Source: Coleofasciculus sp. FACHB-T130
Lineage (GTDB): Bacteria; Cyanobacteriota; Cyanobacteriia; Cyanobacteriales; FACHB-T130
Length of the DNA stretch: 64,000 nt
Assembly: GCF_014695375.1 (NCBI RefSeq)
Contig: NZ_JACJOG010000045.1
Coordinates: forward strand, 62,001 to 126,000
Direction: 5' to 3'
In this document: one piece after another, positions 8,559-17,676 of the stretch
Layout: each line of letters starts with the position of its first letter
Numbering within the stretch: the stretch's first letter is position 1
Translations under genes and position numbers: made by a program
Notes under the pieces: model-generated
The model's database searches: none
What the model was told of the DNA's origin: nothing
The model's input: the letters and a program-made list of their open reading frames with translations, nothing else

Positions 8559-9800
8559 ATGGTTTCACTAGCTCGGAAGCACTTGCTCGAAGACATTCCT
8601 CGTTTACTTGTGGCTCAGGCAGGGATTATGTTTGCCGTTAGCCTGGTAACAATTCAAACGGGTATCTTCAATGGCTTTAGTCGCTCCGCTGCTAAATTAA
8701 TTGACAATTCCCAAGCCGATATTTGGGTGGCATCCAAGAGTATGGTGTACCTTGACTTGACGTTGCCAATCCCCCAGGCGCACGTCGTTCTGGCTCAAGA
8801 GGTGGCGGGCGTAGAGCGAGCCGAAGCACTCATTGCCAGGGGTTCCGTATGGCGTCATCCCTCAGGTGAGATTGCTCCAGTCAGAGTCATCGGATTTAAC
8901 CCAAACGGACAATTGTTTGTACCAACAAATATTACCCAAGGAAGTGTGAGTGCCCTAAAAGAACCTTACACCGTAATGGTGGATGTAACTAACTTGGACT
9001 CCCTAAAGGTACGAAAGATAGGTGATGTCGCTGAAGTAGGTACTTTACCAGCCCGGTTAGTGGGTTTTACCCAAAGAAATCGCTCAATTGCATCAAATGC
9101 TTATATGTTTACTTCCTTGGAGAGTGCCAATGCTTACTTAAATTCTGGTCAGACTTCTAGTTTGTCTTGCCGATTGCAATCGGGATCGAGGGGAATCCAG
9201 TGTACTAACACTTATGAGAAGCTCGATCCCACTGCTACTTCTGTACCCAAACCGTTAGCGGCATCAGATCCCATCACTTATGTCTTGATTCAAGCCAAGC
9301 CGGGTCAGGATTTAGAGGTACTTAAACAAAGACTAGAAGCCACCTTACCCGATACCCGTGCGTACACTCACGCCGAAATGATTGAAATGACTCAGACTTA
9401 CTGGCAAAAGCGAACTGGAATTGGGTTCCTTCTGGGTCTTGGTGCAGCGGTGGGGATAATTGTCGGGGCGATCGTTGTCGGTCAGATCCTCTACTCGTCA
9501 GTATCCGATCACATCAAAGAATTTGGTACTCTCAAAGCGATGGGCGCGTCCGATTGGGTTATCTACTGTGCAATTATCGAGCAGGCGTTGTGGATGGCAA
9601 TTCTAGGTTATATTCCCAGCATGGTTCTTTGCTTAGGAGTGGTAGCCTGGACATTTTCCAGTCAGGGAATCATCATTTTAATCACTCCGGCAACTGCGAT
9701 CGCTGCCTTGGGAATCACGGTTGTCATGTGCGTCGGTTCTGCCATCTTTGCCATTCAAAAAGTCACTCGCGTCGATCCCGCGATCGTCTTCAAGGCGTAA
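8559..9800 (+). CDS. ABC exporter permease, DevC-like FtsX fold
   Basis: About 413 residues from the ATG at 8559, or 425 if the TTG at 8523 is used. ATG is preferred because the reading MVSLARK matches the usual N-terminus of DevC-type permeases as I recall it. The topology is one N-terminal membrane segment (around AQAGIMFAVSLVTIQTG), a large extracytoplasmic domain, and three C-terminal segments typical of FtsX/MacB permeases. The motif GTLKAMGASDWVI is characteristic of the coupling loop. DevBCA exports heterocyst glycolipids in Anabaena, but paralogues occur in non-heterocystous species. Proximity to the putative lipid cluster suggests export of its product (inference). Confidence 0.8.
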   Translation: MVSLARKHLLEDIPRLLVAQAGIMFAVSLVTIQTGIFNGFSRSAAKLIDNSQADIWVASKSMVYLDLTLPIPQAHVVLAQEVAGVERAEALIARGSVWRHPSGEIAPVRVIGFNPNGQLFVPTNITQGSVSALKEPYTVMVDVTNLDSLKVRKIGDVAEVGTLPARLVGFTQRNRSIASNAYMFTSLESANAYLNSGQTSSLSCRLQSGSRGIQCTNTYEKLDPTATSVPKPLAASDPITYVLIQAKPGQDLEVLKQRLEATLPDTRAYTHAEMIEMTQTYWQKRTGIGFLLGLGAAVGIIVGAIVVGQILYSSVSDHIKEFGTLKAMGASDWVIYCAIIEQALWMAILGYIPSMVLCLGVVAWTFSSQGIIILITPATAIAALGITVVMCVGSAIFAIQKVTRVDPAIVFKA

Positions 9801-9868
9801 TTCCTAGAACCGTTAACCTGACAATACCAGCTACGCCGTCTGTTGCCGTCCTTGCTTCGCAAGCTTAA

Positions 9869-11878
9869 TTAACGATAAAAATACGAAAATTGCAGTTGCC
9901 CATCTAACTCTTTGATCCGCTGTTTAGCCTTATAAAATTCTTGGCAGTAATATTCTCTTTTTTTAGGGTCGATAGAGGTGTCGGGGTTTTTCCATAAATC
10001 CAAAAAGCGGCGGGCGATGTTTTCACACATTACCCGTTCCATACAAGCGGCAGCTGATTTAATCAATTCAGGAGAAAGAATATCTTGCTGTGTATTCTCG
10101 TCGAGATGAAACAGTGGAGATACCTGAGCCAAATCGTCAGGAAATTCAATCAACAAGTTTTGTAGGGAAGATATCAGTTCTGGCGCTTCTATTCTAGATG
10201 CCTCAGAATGCCTTTGTATATCTAAAATTTTTAGCCATAAAAATCGGTAGTGGGGAAGGCTAAAGAACAAATCTCGTTCTTCTAACACATCAATAACTGC
10301 CTGCCGATATTCGGGGCAATGGACGTAAAAGCGCAGGAGTAAAGCTTCTGATCGTTCTAAAAGACTGCGTTCCGAAGAACCCGGTACAGATGACTGTTGG
10401 AGTTTATTATTGCTACCAGTACGGCGCGGCTGGAAACGTTTATTCTGATTAGGCTTGGTTTGCTTGAGAAGATTGTTAATTAGCAGCGGCACCTGTAGGG
10501 AATTATCTTGATTGAGGAGTTCTTCCCAGTGACGAACAACTTTATTGAGAAGATTATCTGATAGCAACCCTACCCGCCGAGAATCCCCCTGACTCAGGAT
10601 TTCCGCACAGTGATTGATGTAATAAGTAATTTGATCGTCGTTGGTGAGGTTGTTGAGTAACTTCACCAACTCTCCCGTAACTTGCTGAAATTGATCTGCT
10701 TGTTTGAGGCTTTTTCCGACTAAGATTTGCTGAATCTGCCAATCAAGCCACAGCGGGGCATTGAGCAGCAGTTCCCGATAGGTTTGAGTGCCGCCTTTGC
10801 GGATAAATTCATCAGCATCTTTCCCATCTGGAAGGTTGAGAATTCGGAGATTAACTTGTCCTTGGTAAGCGAGATTGGCAATTTCTCCAATCGCTCGTTG
10901 AGTTGCTTTTGTCCCCGCGGCGTCGGCGTCGAAGTTAAAGATAATCTGCTTGGATTCGGTGTACCGCAGCAACAAGCGCACCTGTTCTATGCTGAGGGCG
11001 GTGCCAAGAGAAGCGACGACGTTAGAAATGCCTGCTGCATGGAGAGCGATCGCATCAAAATATCCCTCTACCACGACGGCTTGATCCTGCTTGCCAATCG
11101 CGTCGCGAGCTTTATCCAACGCAAATAAAGTTTTGCCTTTATGAAATAACTCAGTTTCGGGGGAGTTGAGATACTTGGGTTGCTCATCCCCCAAGGTTCT
11201 GCCACCAAAGGCAATGACGCGCCCTTGGCTGTCGTGGATCGGAATCATCAAGCGATCGCGGAATCGATCTACATAACCGCCGCCCGTCTTCCGAGGAACA
11301 ATCAACCCCGCTTGTTCTACCAACTGCACCGGGTGGTGTTTCTGTTCCACCAAGTAGCGATAGAGGGTTTCCCAACCCGCTGGTGCATAGCCTAGATGAA
11401 ATTGTTGGATGGTTTCTTCCGAGAGTTGCCGCTTCGAGCGTAAATACTCTAAAGCCACCTCTCCTTGAGCTTGCCGGAGGGCGTGCTGATAAAAGCTTGC
11501 AGTCACTGCCAAAATCTCATGCAGCTGCTCTCGCAGCGTAATTTGGCGCTGCAATTCCTGTCGCTGTTCTGGTTCCAGCATCTGCACCGGCACTTGGTAG
11601 CGCCGCGCCAAATCCAGCACGACTTCGCCCAGAGAACGCTTAGAATGTTCCTTCAGGAAGGTAATTACATTTCCCCCAGCTTGACAGCCAAAGCAGTAAT
11701 ACATCTGCTTGCTGGAACTGACGCTAAAACTAGGGCTTTTTTCCTCATGAAAAGGGCACAAACCCACAAAATCTTTGCCCTGTTTCCGCAATAGGACGTA
11801 TTCCGAGATGACATCTACAATGTCAGCCCGTTGCTTTACTTCCTCAATCGTGTCTGGATGCAGCCGGGGAATTTGCAC
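9869..11878 (-). CDS. dnaG: DNA primase
   Basis: A 669-residue bacterial primase that makes RNA primers at the replication fork with DnaB helicase. The N-terminal CHC2 zinc domain shows Cys41, His44, Cys62 and Cys65. The central Toprim domain shows the glutamate of VVVEGYFDAIALH and the DxD-type motif in FNFDADAAG. A C-terminal helicase-interacting region follows. The length is normal for cyanobacteria. The gene is divergent from a class III cyclase gene, with about 230 bp between them. There is no sign of the rpsU-dnaG-rpoD operon of proteobacteria, as expected for cyanobacteria. Confidence 0.97.
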   Translation of the reverse strand: MQIPRLHPDTIEEVKQRADIVDVISEYVLLRKQGKDFVGLCPFHEEKSPSFSVSSSKQMYYCFGCQAGGNVITFLKEHSKRSLGEVVLDLARRYQVPVQMLEPEQRQELQRQITLREQLHEILAVTASFYQHALRQAQGEVALEYLRSKRQLSEETIQQFHLGYAPAGWETLYRYLVEQKHHPVQLVEQAGLIVPRKTGGGYVDRFRDRLMIPIHDSQGRVIAFGGRTLGDEQPKYLNSPETELFHKGKTLFALDKARDAIGKQDQAVVVEGYFDAIALHAAGISNVVASLGTALSIEQVRLLLRYTESKQIIFNFDADAAGTKATQRAIGEIANLAYQGQVNLRILNLPDGKDADEFIRKGGTQTYRELLLNAPLWLDWQIQQILVGKSLKQADQFQQVTGELVKLLNNLTNDDQITYYINHCAEILSQGDSRRVGLLSDNLLNKVVRHWEELLNQDNSLQVPLLINNLLKQTKPNQNKRFQPRRTGSNNKLQQSSVPGSSERSLLERSEALLLRFYVHCPEYRQAVIDVLEERDLFFSLPHYRFLWLKILDIQRHSEASRIEAPELISSLQNLLIEFPDDLAQVSPLFHLDENTQQDILSPELIKSAAACMERVMCENIARRFLDLWKNPDTSIDPKKREYYCQEFYKAKQRIKELDGQLQFSYFYR

Positions 11879-12105
11879 AGCTTAGTTTTTTGTATTGAGA
11901 GAACCAATTGTGATTGGTGTTTTTTTCTAAACAAAGACAAAGGGGTCTTCCTAGTAATGTTCTAAGCTGGTACTAAGATAACTCTTGGCACCCATTCATC
12001 TTGCTAAAACTGAATCGCTAATCATCATTGTATTGGGATTACACTCAGGGTCGCACGCTACCAAAATTCTCAATCAACCTAGCGATATAGAGGATAAACC
12101 GGGCA

Positions 12106-13212
12106 GTGCTTAACTTTTTTCCTAGACGCCAAAGCGCGATCGCCAAAGCTGCCGCTACATTGGAAGCTTATGGGGTTAAACCAGCAGTACGGCAGCATCT
12201 GACGGCATTTTTGCAGGAAAGCGACAGCCGAGAACTCTACCATGCTAACCCCCGCCGAATTGCCGAACGATTGCACTTAAGCGAACGGGAGGCGCTGCGA
12301 GTTTTAGTCACTGCTCTGAAAGAAGGCATCCTATCTCTCAACTGGGACATTCAATGTCCCATGTGTCGGGGCATCGACTTCAAGCCGAAAAGTCTGTACG
12401 ATCTGCGGACAAACCATACCTGCCCACAGTGTCACACTGTCCACGCCACTGATGCTGATGAGCAGGTGCGGATTACGTTTAGTATTGATGAACGATTGCG
12501 CCGCTTGGGAAGGGAAGCAGACGATCCGAATTTCCGCGCTAAAGTCGATGCTCAATATGGGGTAGTTTCCGGACACCAGATGCTGACGCTGCAAACTTTC
12601 CGCGACTTTTTTCCCCGCGAGACGATTCCGCCTAATGAGAGTTTGACGATTCGGCGGGTAGCAATTTTATTTTCGGATCTGGCTGGTTCGACGGCACTCT
12701 ACGCAAGGCGAGGAGATTCACGGGCTTATCATCTGGTACGCCGACACTTCGATCTGCTGTTTCAGGTAGTAGATTCCCACAATGGTGTGGTTGTCAAGAC
12801 CATTGGGGATGCGGTGATGGCAGCATTCACTGCGCCTGCTGATGCAACGAGAAGCGCGATCGCCATGCACCAGCAGATGGAAGCTTTGAATCAACAGTTG
12901 CAACTAACAGCAGAAGATCGGCTCATCCTCAAAATTGGCATTGATGTCGGCCCTTGTATTAGTGTCACCCTAAACGAGCGGCTTGACTACTTCGGCACGA
13001 CGGTGAATACAGCAGCACGGGTGCAGGCGACAAGCCAAGGAAACGACATTGCTTGTACCAAAACTGTACTCATGGACGCAGACGCTGCCAGTGCTGTCAA
13101 GGATTGCCCCCGGCTGGGTAACGCGATGAGTCTTAAAGGATTGGATGCACCGATTCTGGTTTATCGGATTGAGTTAATGAAGGCAATTTGCACCAAAGCA
13201 AGTGATGTCTGA
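12106..13212 (+). CDS. Class III adenylate cyclase with winged-helix and zinc-ribbon N-terminus
   Basis: A 368-residue cyclase. Residues about 45-80 look like a helix-turn-helix (RRIAERLHLSEREALRVL). A zinc ribbon follows with Cys84/Cys87 and Cys106/Cys109. The cyclase domain (about 180-355) has metal-binding Asp191 and Asp235, substrate-specifying Lys231, and the catalytic Asn301 and Arg305 of VNTAAR. The second substrate residue is Thr298 rather than Asp. A Lys/Thr pair is the hallmark of class IIIb cyclases, several of which respond to bicarbonate (for example Spirulina CyaC), so cAMP is the likely product. The GTG start is preceded by AGAGGA about 11 bases upstream. Confidence 0.85.
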   Translation: MLNFFPRRQSAIAKAAATLEAYGVKPAVRQHLTAFLQESDSRELYHANPRRIAERLHLSEREALRVLVTALKEGILSLNWDIQCPMCRGIDFKPKSLYDLRTNHTCPQCHTVHATDADEQVRITFSIDERLRRLGREADDPNFRAKVDAQYGVVSGHQMLTLQTFRDFFPRETIPPNESLTIRRVAILFSDLAGSTALYARRGDSRAYHLVRRHFDLLFQVVDSHNGVVVKTIGDAVMAAFTAPADATRSAIAMHQQMEALNQQLQLTAEDRLILKIGIDVGPCISVTLNERLDYFGTTVNTAARVQATSQGNDIACTKTVLMDADAASAVKDCPRLGNAMSLKGLDAPILVYRIELMKAICTKASDV

Positions 13213-13799
13213 ACTTTTCTCTCTCCGAACTCAAAGGAGTAGCGGGAGCAATTTTTACATTGACGATGTCAATGTATTTTTCTTATTAATTTTATTTTTC
13301 TGTTAACTCGCTTTCCGGAAATATTATTATTTTTTTTAGCCTTGCATTCTTCGATAGCCATCTTTTAAAAAAACGGCTAAGATTTATTAGAGCAAAAGCA
13401 AAACAACTGATTTTTAACAGTTCCTCACGCTCTGGACGCGAATTTTTTGGACGATGAACATAAAGATTGCGATGCTTACAAATTTTTATACTTTTAGTTG
13501 CAAATTGTGATTATTTAACACTGATAGACCCAGTTGATGTAAGATGTGGAACTTGCTAAGAAAGTCTCTGGAAAATCAGCAGCTTTAAACTGAAGATAAT
13601 CACGGCGTACCCACAACTGAGTAGAAGTCCTCTGGGTTAACTTCCCTGAAGCCAACGGGTGAATCTAAGAAAACTTCCCTTCCTTTACTGAGTCTTCTAA
13701 ACCTTGATAAATGCGTAATTATCCGGTGGGCAGATAGGTCACTCAGTATGTTATTCAGTTAAGTTTGAAGTAAAAAATTCATAACTCACGACGAAAACC
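13213..13799. other. Long AT-rich intergenic region, no gene recognised
   Basis: 587 bases without a credible ORF. The first half is AT-rich, with TTTT runs that may end the cyclase transcript. The second half, about 13590-13720, is more GC-balanced. It has a possible ACCCA/TGGGT stem and two copies of AACTTCCCT, so a small RNA or a long 5' leader of the HpsJ-like gene is possible. No known RNA family was recognised. Confidence 0.4.
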
Positions 13800-14606
13800 A
13801 TGAAAGCAGCTAATAGCCGTCAACCTTCCTCCGTTGCCTCCAAAATCCTCAAGTTGGTCGGAGTGATCCTAATTGTGTCCTCACTGGTTGACTATGCGGT
13901 TTTTCTAATTCCGCCAAATAGACCTAGTGGCGTGGACGATCCACAGTGGCGGCTGAACTTCCTACAGTGGCAACAGGGCGTGACAGGGCAGCTAATTGAC
14001 AGAGGGGTGATTCCAATGGTAGGTCTGGCGCTGCTGTTCGCTGGATATTGGATTGACAATAACTCTGGAGTAGCTCGAAAAGGGTGGGAAGATATAGTAA
14101 GAATCGGAGCGTTGATACTCTCTGTTATTTTAGGTTTGAGCTTCCTGCTGCCAGTTCCCTTACTGAACATCAATAGCCTGCGTCTGCTGAATCAGGAAGC
14201 GGTCGCCCGAATTAACCAAAGAGCCACTCAAGTTGAAACTCAAATCGCCAGCCAGTCAGCCCAAGTTACCGCCTTGCTTGAAGATAGTAAGAAGCTTGCG
14301 GAACTAGATCAGGCGCTCAAGAGCGGTCAAGTTCAAGGAGAGCAACAGGCGAGATTGCAAGCACTCAAAGATCAACTACAAAAGTTAAAGCAAGACCCAA
14401 AAGCTTTGAACGCCCAAGTCGATGCAGCTAAAACCCAAGTTCGAGGCGGCAAACTAGAAGCCCAAAAACAAGCTCAAGGCGAGTTATTGAAGACGAGTAT
14501 CCGGAATGGTCTGAGCAGTTTACTCTTAGCGATTGGCTACCTTAGCATTGCGGCACTGGGGTTGACAGGTTCGGGAGGAAGCCGTCGGAAAGCTCAGGCG
14601 CGGTAA
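13800..14606 (+). CDS. HpsJ-like membrane protein with coiled coil
   Basis: A 268-residue protein with four predicted membrane segments (about 17-36, 68-84, 98-118 and 238-258). A long charged coiled coil spans about 140-230 (repeated Q/A/K heptads). The start of the protein (VDYAVFLIPP followed later by LLFAGYWIDN) matches my memory of cyanobacterial HpsJ-family proteins, which are linked to hormogonium polysaccharide secretion and motility. That is recognition from memory, not a search. The next gene is a family 2 glycosyltransferase, which fits polysaccharide work, but no other hps or pilus gene is present here. Confidence 0.6.
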   Translation: MKAANSRQPSSVASKILKLVGVILIVSSLVDYAVFLIPPNRPSGVDDPQWRLNFLQWQQGVTGQLIDRGVIPMVGLALLFAGYWIDNNSGVARKGWEDIVRIGALILSVILGLSFLLPVPLLNINSLRLLNQEAVARINQRATQVETQIASQSAQVTALLEDSKKLAELDQALKSGQVQGEQQARLQALKDQLQKLKQDPKALNAQVDAAKTQVRGGKLEAQKQAQGELLKTSIRNGLSSLLLAIGYLSIAALGLTGSGGSRRKAQAR

Positions 14607-14708
14607 GAAATCGCGAGTTGTGAGGGGTTAGGGGTTCAGTTGCCGAAAAAGCTGTAGGCTTTCCCCTCGGCGAAGTGGTGGCGAAGCTGCTGCCTGTTGA
14701 GTAGGCTA

Positions 14709-14740
14709 GGATGAAGGCTGCAATTTCTCATCCTTCATCC
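14709..14740. repeat. Inverted repeat downstream of the HpsJ-like gene
   Basis: Perfect nine-base arms GGATGAAGG and CCTTCATCC separated by 14 bases. There is no T-run, so it is more likely a dispersed hairpin repeat than a terminator. The 272-base gap around it (14607-14878) contains nothing else I recognise. Confidence 0.5.
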
Positions 14741-14878
14741 GGCAAAGAAAGCATCCCCGAACAGACTTCTACTCTTTGAAGTCACAACGCCCCAAGGAAC
14801 CCAACGCGATTGGGATTTCCCTTTCTGAAGTGCATCTCAAAGCAGGGATTGGTTATTTCCTCTCACGAACGGCATCGC

Positions 14879-15778
14879 ATGTTTTCAATTTACATCCTGA
14901 CCTATAACGAAGAAATTGATATTGCCGCTTGTATTGAGTCGGCAATGTTATCGGATGATGTGATTGTGGTGGATTCGTACAGTAGCGATCGCACCCTCGA
15001 AATCGCCAGTCGCTACGATGTGCGCATTGTGAAGCATCGGTTTGAAAGTCACGGACGACAAAGAACCTGGATGCTTCAAGAAGTCCCCGCCAAACACGAA
15101 TGGATTTATATCCTCGAAGCTGATGAGCGGATGACAAAAGAGCTGTTTCAGGAATGCCTGGAAGCAATTAAAACGACTGAATATGTCGGCTACTATGCAG
15201 CAGAGCGCGTCATGTTCATGGGCAGTTGGATTCGCCGCAGCACCCAGTATCCCCGCTACCAGATGCGTCTGTTAAAACCGGGCAAAGTCTGGTTTAGCGA
15301 CTACGGTCATACCGAACGGGAAGTTTGCGAAGGAGCTACCAGCTTCTTGAAAGAAACCTATCCCCACTACACCTGTAGTAAGGGATTGAGTCGCTGGATC
15401 GACAAGCACAACCGCTATTCTACAGACGAAGCCGTTGAAACCCTGCGTCAGTTAGACAAAGGAAGTGTCAACTGGCGAGAATTATTCTTGGGTCGTTCGG
15501 AAGTAGAAAAACGCCGCGCCCTCAAAGATTTGTCTTTAAGGCTGCCCTTGCGTCCGCTCGTGCGCTTCGTATATATGTATTTCTTTCTGGGTGGCTTTCT
15601 GGACGGGCGAGGAGGATTTGCCTGGTGTACTTTGCAGGCATTCTATGAATATCTCATCTTACTCAAGGTCTGGGAGCTTAAGCATCTTCCCCAGTCCCCG
15701 CTGGATGACCCAAGTCAGCCAATTCCTCCAGACGATACGAATGTGGATGCGACGACAGTCAGTTCCTCTCCTCGATAA
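14879..15778 (+). CDS. Family 2 glycosyltransferase (WaaE/KdtX-like)
   Basis: Starting at ATG 14879 the protein has 299 residues; a TTG at 14810 would add 23 residues that do not look like a GT2 N-terminus. It opens with the GT-A fold (FSIYILTYNEE), the nucleotide-binding region (VIVVDSYSSDRT) and an acidic motif (LEADERM) in the DxD position. The C-terminal part has two hydrophobic stretches near FVYMYFFLGGFLDG, suggesting membrane association. Such enzymes add a hexose to lipopolysaccharide core or exopolysaccharide. Position just after an HpsJ-like gene supports an exopolysaccharide role, but this is inference. Confidence 0.8.
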   Translation: MFSIYILTYNEEIDIAACIESAMLSDDVIVVDSYSSDRTLEIASRYDVRIVKHRFESHGRQRTWMLQEVPAKHEWIYILEADERMTKELFQECLEAIKTTEYVGYYAAERVMFMGSWIRRSTQYPRYQMRLLKPGKVWFSDYGHTEREVCEGATSFLKETYPHYTCSKGLSRWIDKHNRYSTDEAVETLRQLDKGSVNWRELFLGRSEVEKRRALKDLSLRLPLRPLVRFVYMYFFLGGFLDGRGGFAWCTLQAFYEYLILLKVWELKHLPQSPLDDPSQPIPPDDTNVDATTVSSSPR

Positions 15779-16023
15779 AGGTAACGGACTTGTAAATGCT
15801 AAAGTGTAAAGTGTGATACTAGATCCCTGGGGAGTTGCAACAATTCTTCACAAGTCTTACAAATAAAGATAGAAAAGAAACAATTCCAGAATCAAACCTA
15901 CGCTGTTGCGGCAGGTAAGTCATGCATGAAGGATCAGCAATCTTTTAGAGAATGCCCGGTTCCAATTTTGCAGGCGTGTCTTCTGGGGTTGATTGACGAA
16001 CTTTTTCAGCCAACACTCACCGA

Positions 16024-16806
16024 GTGAGATTGGTATCCCGATATAAAGAAAGCACCGCCAGTTGTAAGGAGATTGGGCAATCTGTGATCCAACGCTTCAA
16101 GCAGGACTTAAAGAATGACCTGATTGCAGGTCTCCTGGTTGTCATTCCTTTGGCTACCACAATCTGGCTGACAATTACAATTGCCAGCTGGGTGATCAAC
16201 TTTTTGACCCGCATTCCAAAGCAGGTAAATCCCTTCGATGGCCTGCATCCCATCCTGGTGAATGTCCTAAATCTGCTGGTGGGACTGGCAGTTCCATTGC
16301 TGTGTATTATGCTGATTGGCTTAATGGCACGCAATATTGCCGGACGGTGGCTTCTAGATTTTGGGGAGCGACTGTTGCAAGCGATTCCATTAGCCGGATC
16401 GGTTTATAAAACGCTCAAACAGTTACTAGAAACGATTCTAAGGGATACAAACGGCAAGTTTCGCCGCGTCGTTTTGGTAGAGTATCCTCGTCGAGGAGTC
16501 TGGGCGATCGCTTTTGTTACAGGTGTGATGAGCAGCGAAATTCAATGTCAGATGACTCGTCCCATGCTCAGCGTTTTTATTCCAACCACGCCCAACCCAA
16601 CCACTGGCTGGTATGCGGTTGTCCCGGAAGAAGAAGTGCTGAACCTCTCCATGTCGATTGAAGATGCCTTCAAGGTCGTGGTTTCGGGAGGAATTGTCAG
16701 TCCCAATCCCTTACCCTTAGTGCCGGTTCCGACTGGTAGCGATCGCCAACTAGAACCCCTGGTTTCTGAAGGAAGATGGCAGGTTTTACCTACAGAGGAA
16801 GATTAA
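16024..16806 (+). CDS. DUF502 family membrane protein
   Basis: A 260-residue DUF502 protein of unknown biochemical role, widely conserved in cyanobacteria. Two membrane segments are clear (about 40-65 and 80-105), followed by the family stretch around RNIAGRWLLDFGERLLQ and a soluble C-terminal domain. The GTG at 16024 is the first start. A GTG at 16084 has AAGGAG about 12 bases upstream and would give a shorter protein starting at VIQRFKQ, so the start is uncertain by 20 residues. nusB follows after a heptamer-repeat array; this DUF502-nusB-ftsY order is common in cyanobacteria as I recall. Confidence 0.85.
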   Translation: MRLVSRYKESTASCKEIGQSVIQRFKQDLKNDLIAGLLVVIPLATTIWLTITIASWVINFLTRIPKQVNPFDGLHPILVNVLNLLVGLAVPLLCIMLIGLMARNIAGRWLLDFGERLLQAIPLAGSVYKTLKQLLETILRDTNGKFRRVVLVEYPRRGVWAIAFVTGVMSSEIQCQMTRPMLSVFIPTTPNPTTGWYAVVPEEEVLNLSMSIEDAFKVVVSGGIVSPNPLPLVPVPTGSDRQLEPLVSEGRWQVLPTEED

Positions 16807-16819
16807 AAAATCACGAGGG

Positions 16820-16968
16820 AATGAGTAATCGGTAATCGGTAATCGGTAATTGTTAGTAGTTATTAGTCCTTAGTCCTTGGTTCGTTACTACTGGCTAATG
16901 ACCAATGACGAATGAGCTTTTGACCAACGACCGATTACCGATTACCCATTCCCGATTACCCATTAGAA
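16820..16968. repeat. Heptamer short tandem repeat array forming a long inverted repeat
   Basis: GGTAATC-type heptamers occur in tandem near the left end. Their complement (CCGATTA/CCCATTA units) occurs near the right end, with degenerate AATGACC/AATGACG units between. The two halves could fold into one long hairpin between the DUF502 gene and nusB. This is the cyanobacterial STRR type of sequence. Confidence 0.8.
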
Positions 16969-16974
16969 TTTGTC

Positions 16975-17613
16975 ATGCAAAACCGCCAACCCCGCCGAAT
17001 TGCCCGTGAATTAGCTCTCCTCAGCCTTAGCCAGCTTAGTGGGACTGTAGAACGACTGGCGACCCAGCAAATATCCAGCTTAGTCACTGCTGCCATCCGC
17101 GCCCTCAGCTCTGAAGTTCAAGAGACTTTAGAAGTTGCCGCAGCAGAAGTTCAACGCTCCAGCGAGCGCTTGCTCAGTAGCGAAACCCGCGCCTCGGATG
17201 TTCAGAGTGCAAAGGCGATGATCAACGAAGCCATTGAGCTAACTCAGGCAGCCATCAACCGTGTGGGAACTGCGCTAGAACTGCCAGAATTTATTCAACT
17301 GTCAAACCAGCAGGAAGTTCGCGCCTACGCCTTAGAAATTATTACCAAAGTCAACGCCAAGCGGGAAGAGATCGATCAACAGCTCGACGAAGCAATGGTG
17401 AATTGGCAGTTAAACCGCCTGCCTCGGATTGACCGAGATATCTTGCGGGTGGCAGTGGTAGAAATTATGTATATTGGCGTGCCAGACAGAGTTGCCGTCA
17501 ATGAAGCGATAGAGTTAGCTAAACGGTACAGTGATGAAGAAGGGCATCGGTTTATTCAAGGCGTCCTGCGCCGAGTCACTGACCAGCTTAAGGCTCAATC
17601 GCCCACGACGTAG
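16975..17613 (+). CDS. nusB: Transcription antitermination factor NusB
   Basis: A 212-residue NusB, longer than the roughly 140 residues of E. coli NusB because of a helical insertion near the N-terminus, which is usual in cyanobacteria. NusB binds boxA RNA with NusE (S10) in rRNA antitermination. The N-terminal [15 protein letters not shown] and the C-terminal [18 protein letters not shown] block are characteristic. ftsY follows on the same strand after about 60 bases, so the two probably share a transcript. The ATG at 16975 directly follows a heptamer-repeat array and has no good Shine-Dalgarno sequence. Confidence 0.93.
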   Translation: MQNRQPRRIARELALLSLSQLSGTVERLATQQISSLVTAAIRALSSEVQETLEVAAAEVQRSSERLLSSETRASDVQSAKAMINEAIELTQAAINRVGTALELPEFIQLSNQQEVRAYALEIITKVNAKREEIDQQLDEAMVNWQLNRLPRIDRDILRVAVVEIMYIGVPDRVAVNEAIELAKRYSDEEGHRFIQGVLRRVTDQLKAQSPTT

Positions 17614-17676
17614 AAAAGTTCTCTATAGTTAGTAGCAGTAATAGCTCCTGAATTGCTGCTGAGTTTTGTAGGTGCA

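Noticed and set aside
16820-16968. Repeat array considered as a CRISPR
   Set aside because: Units are about 7 bases without spacers of constant length, and there are no cas genes; it is a short tandem repeat array.
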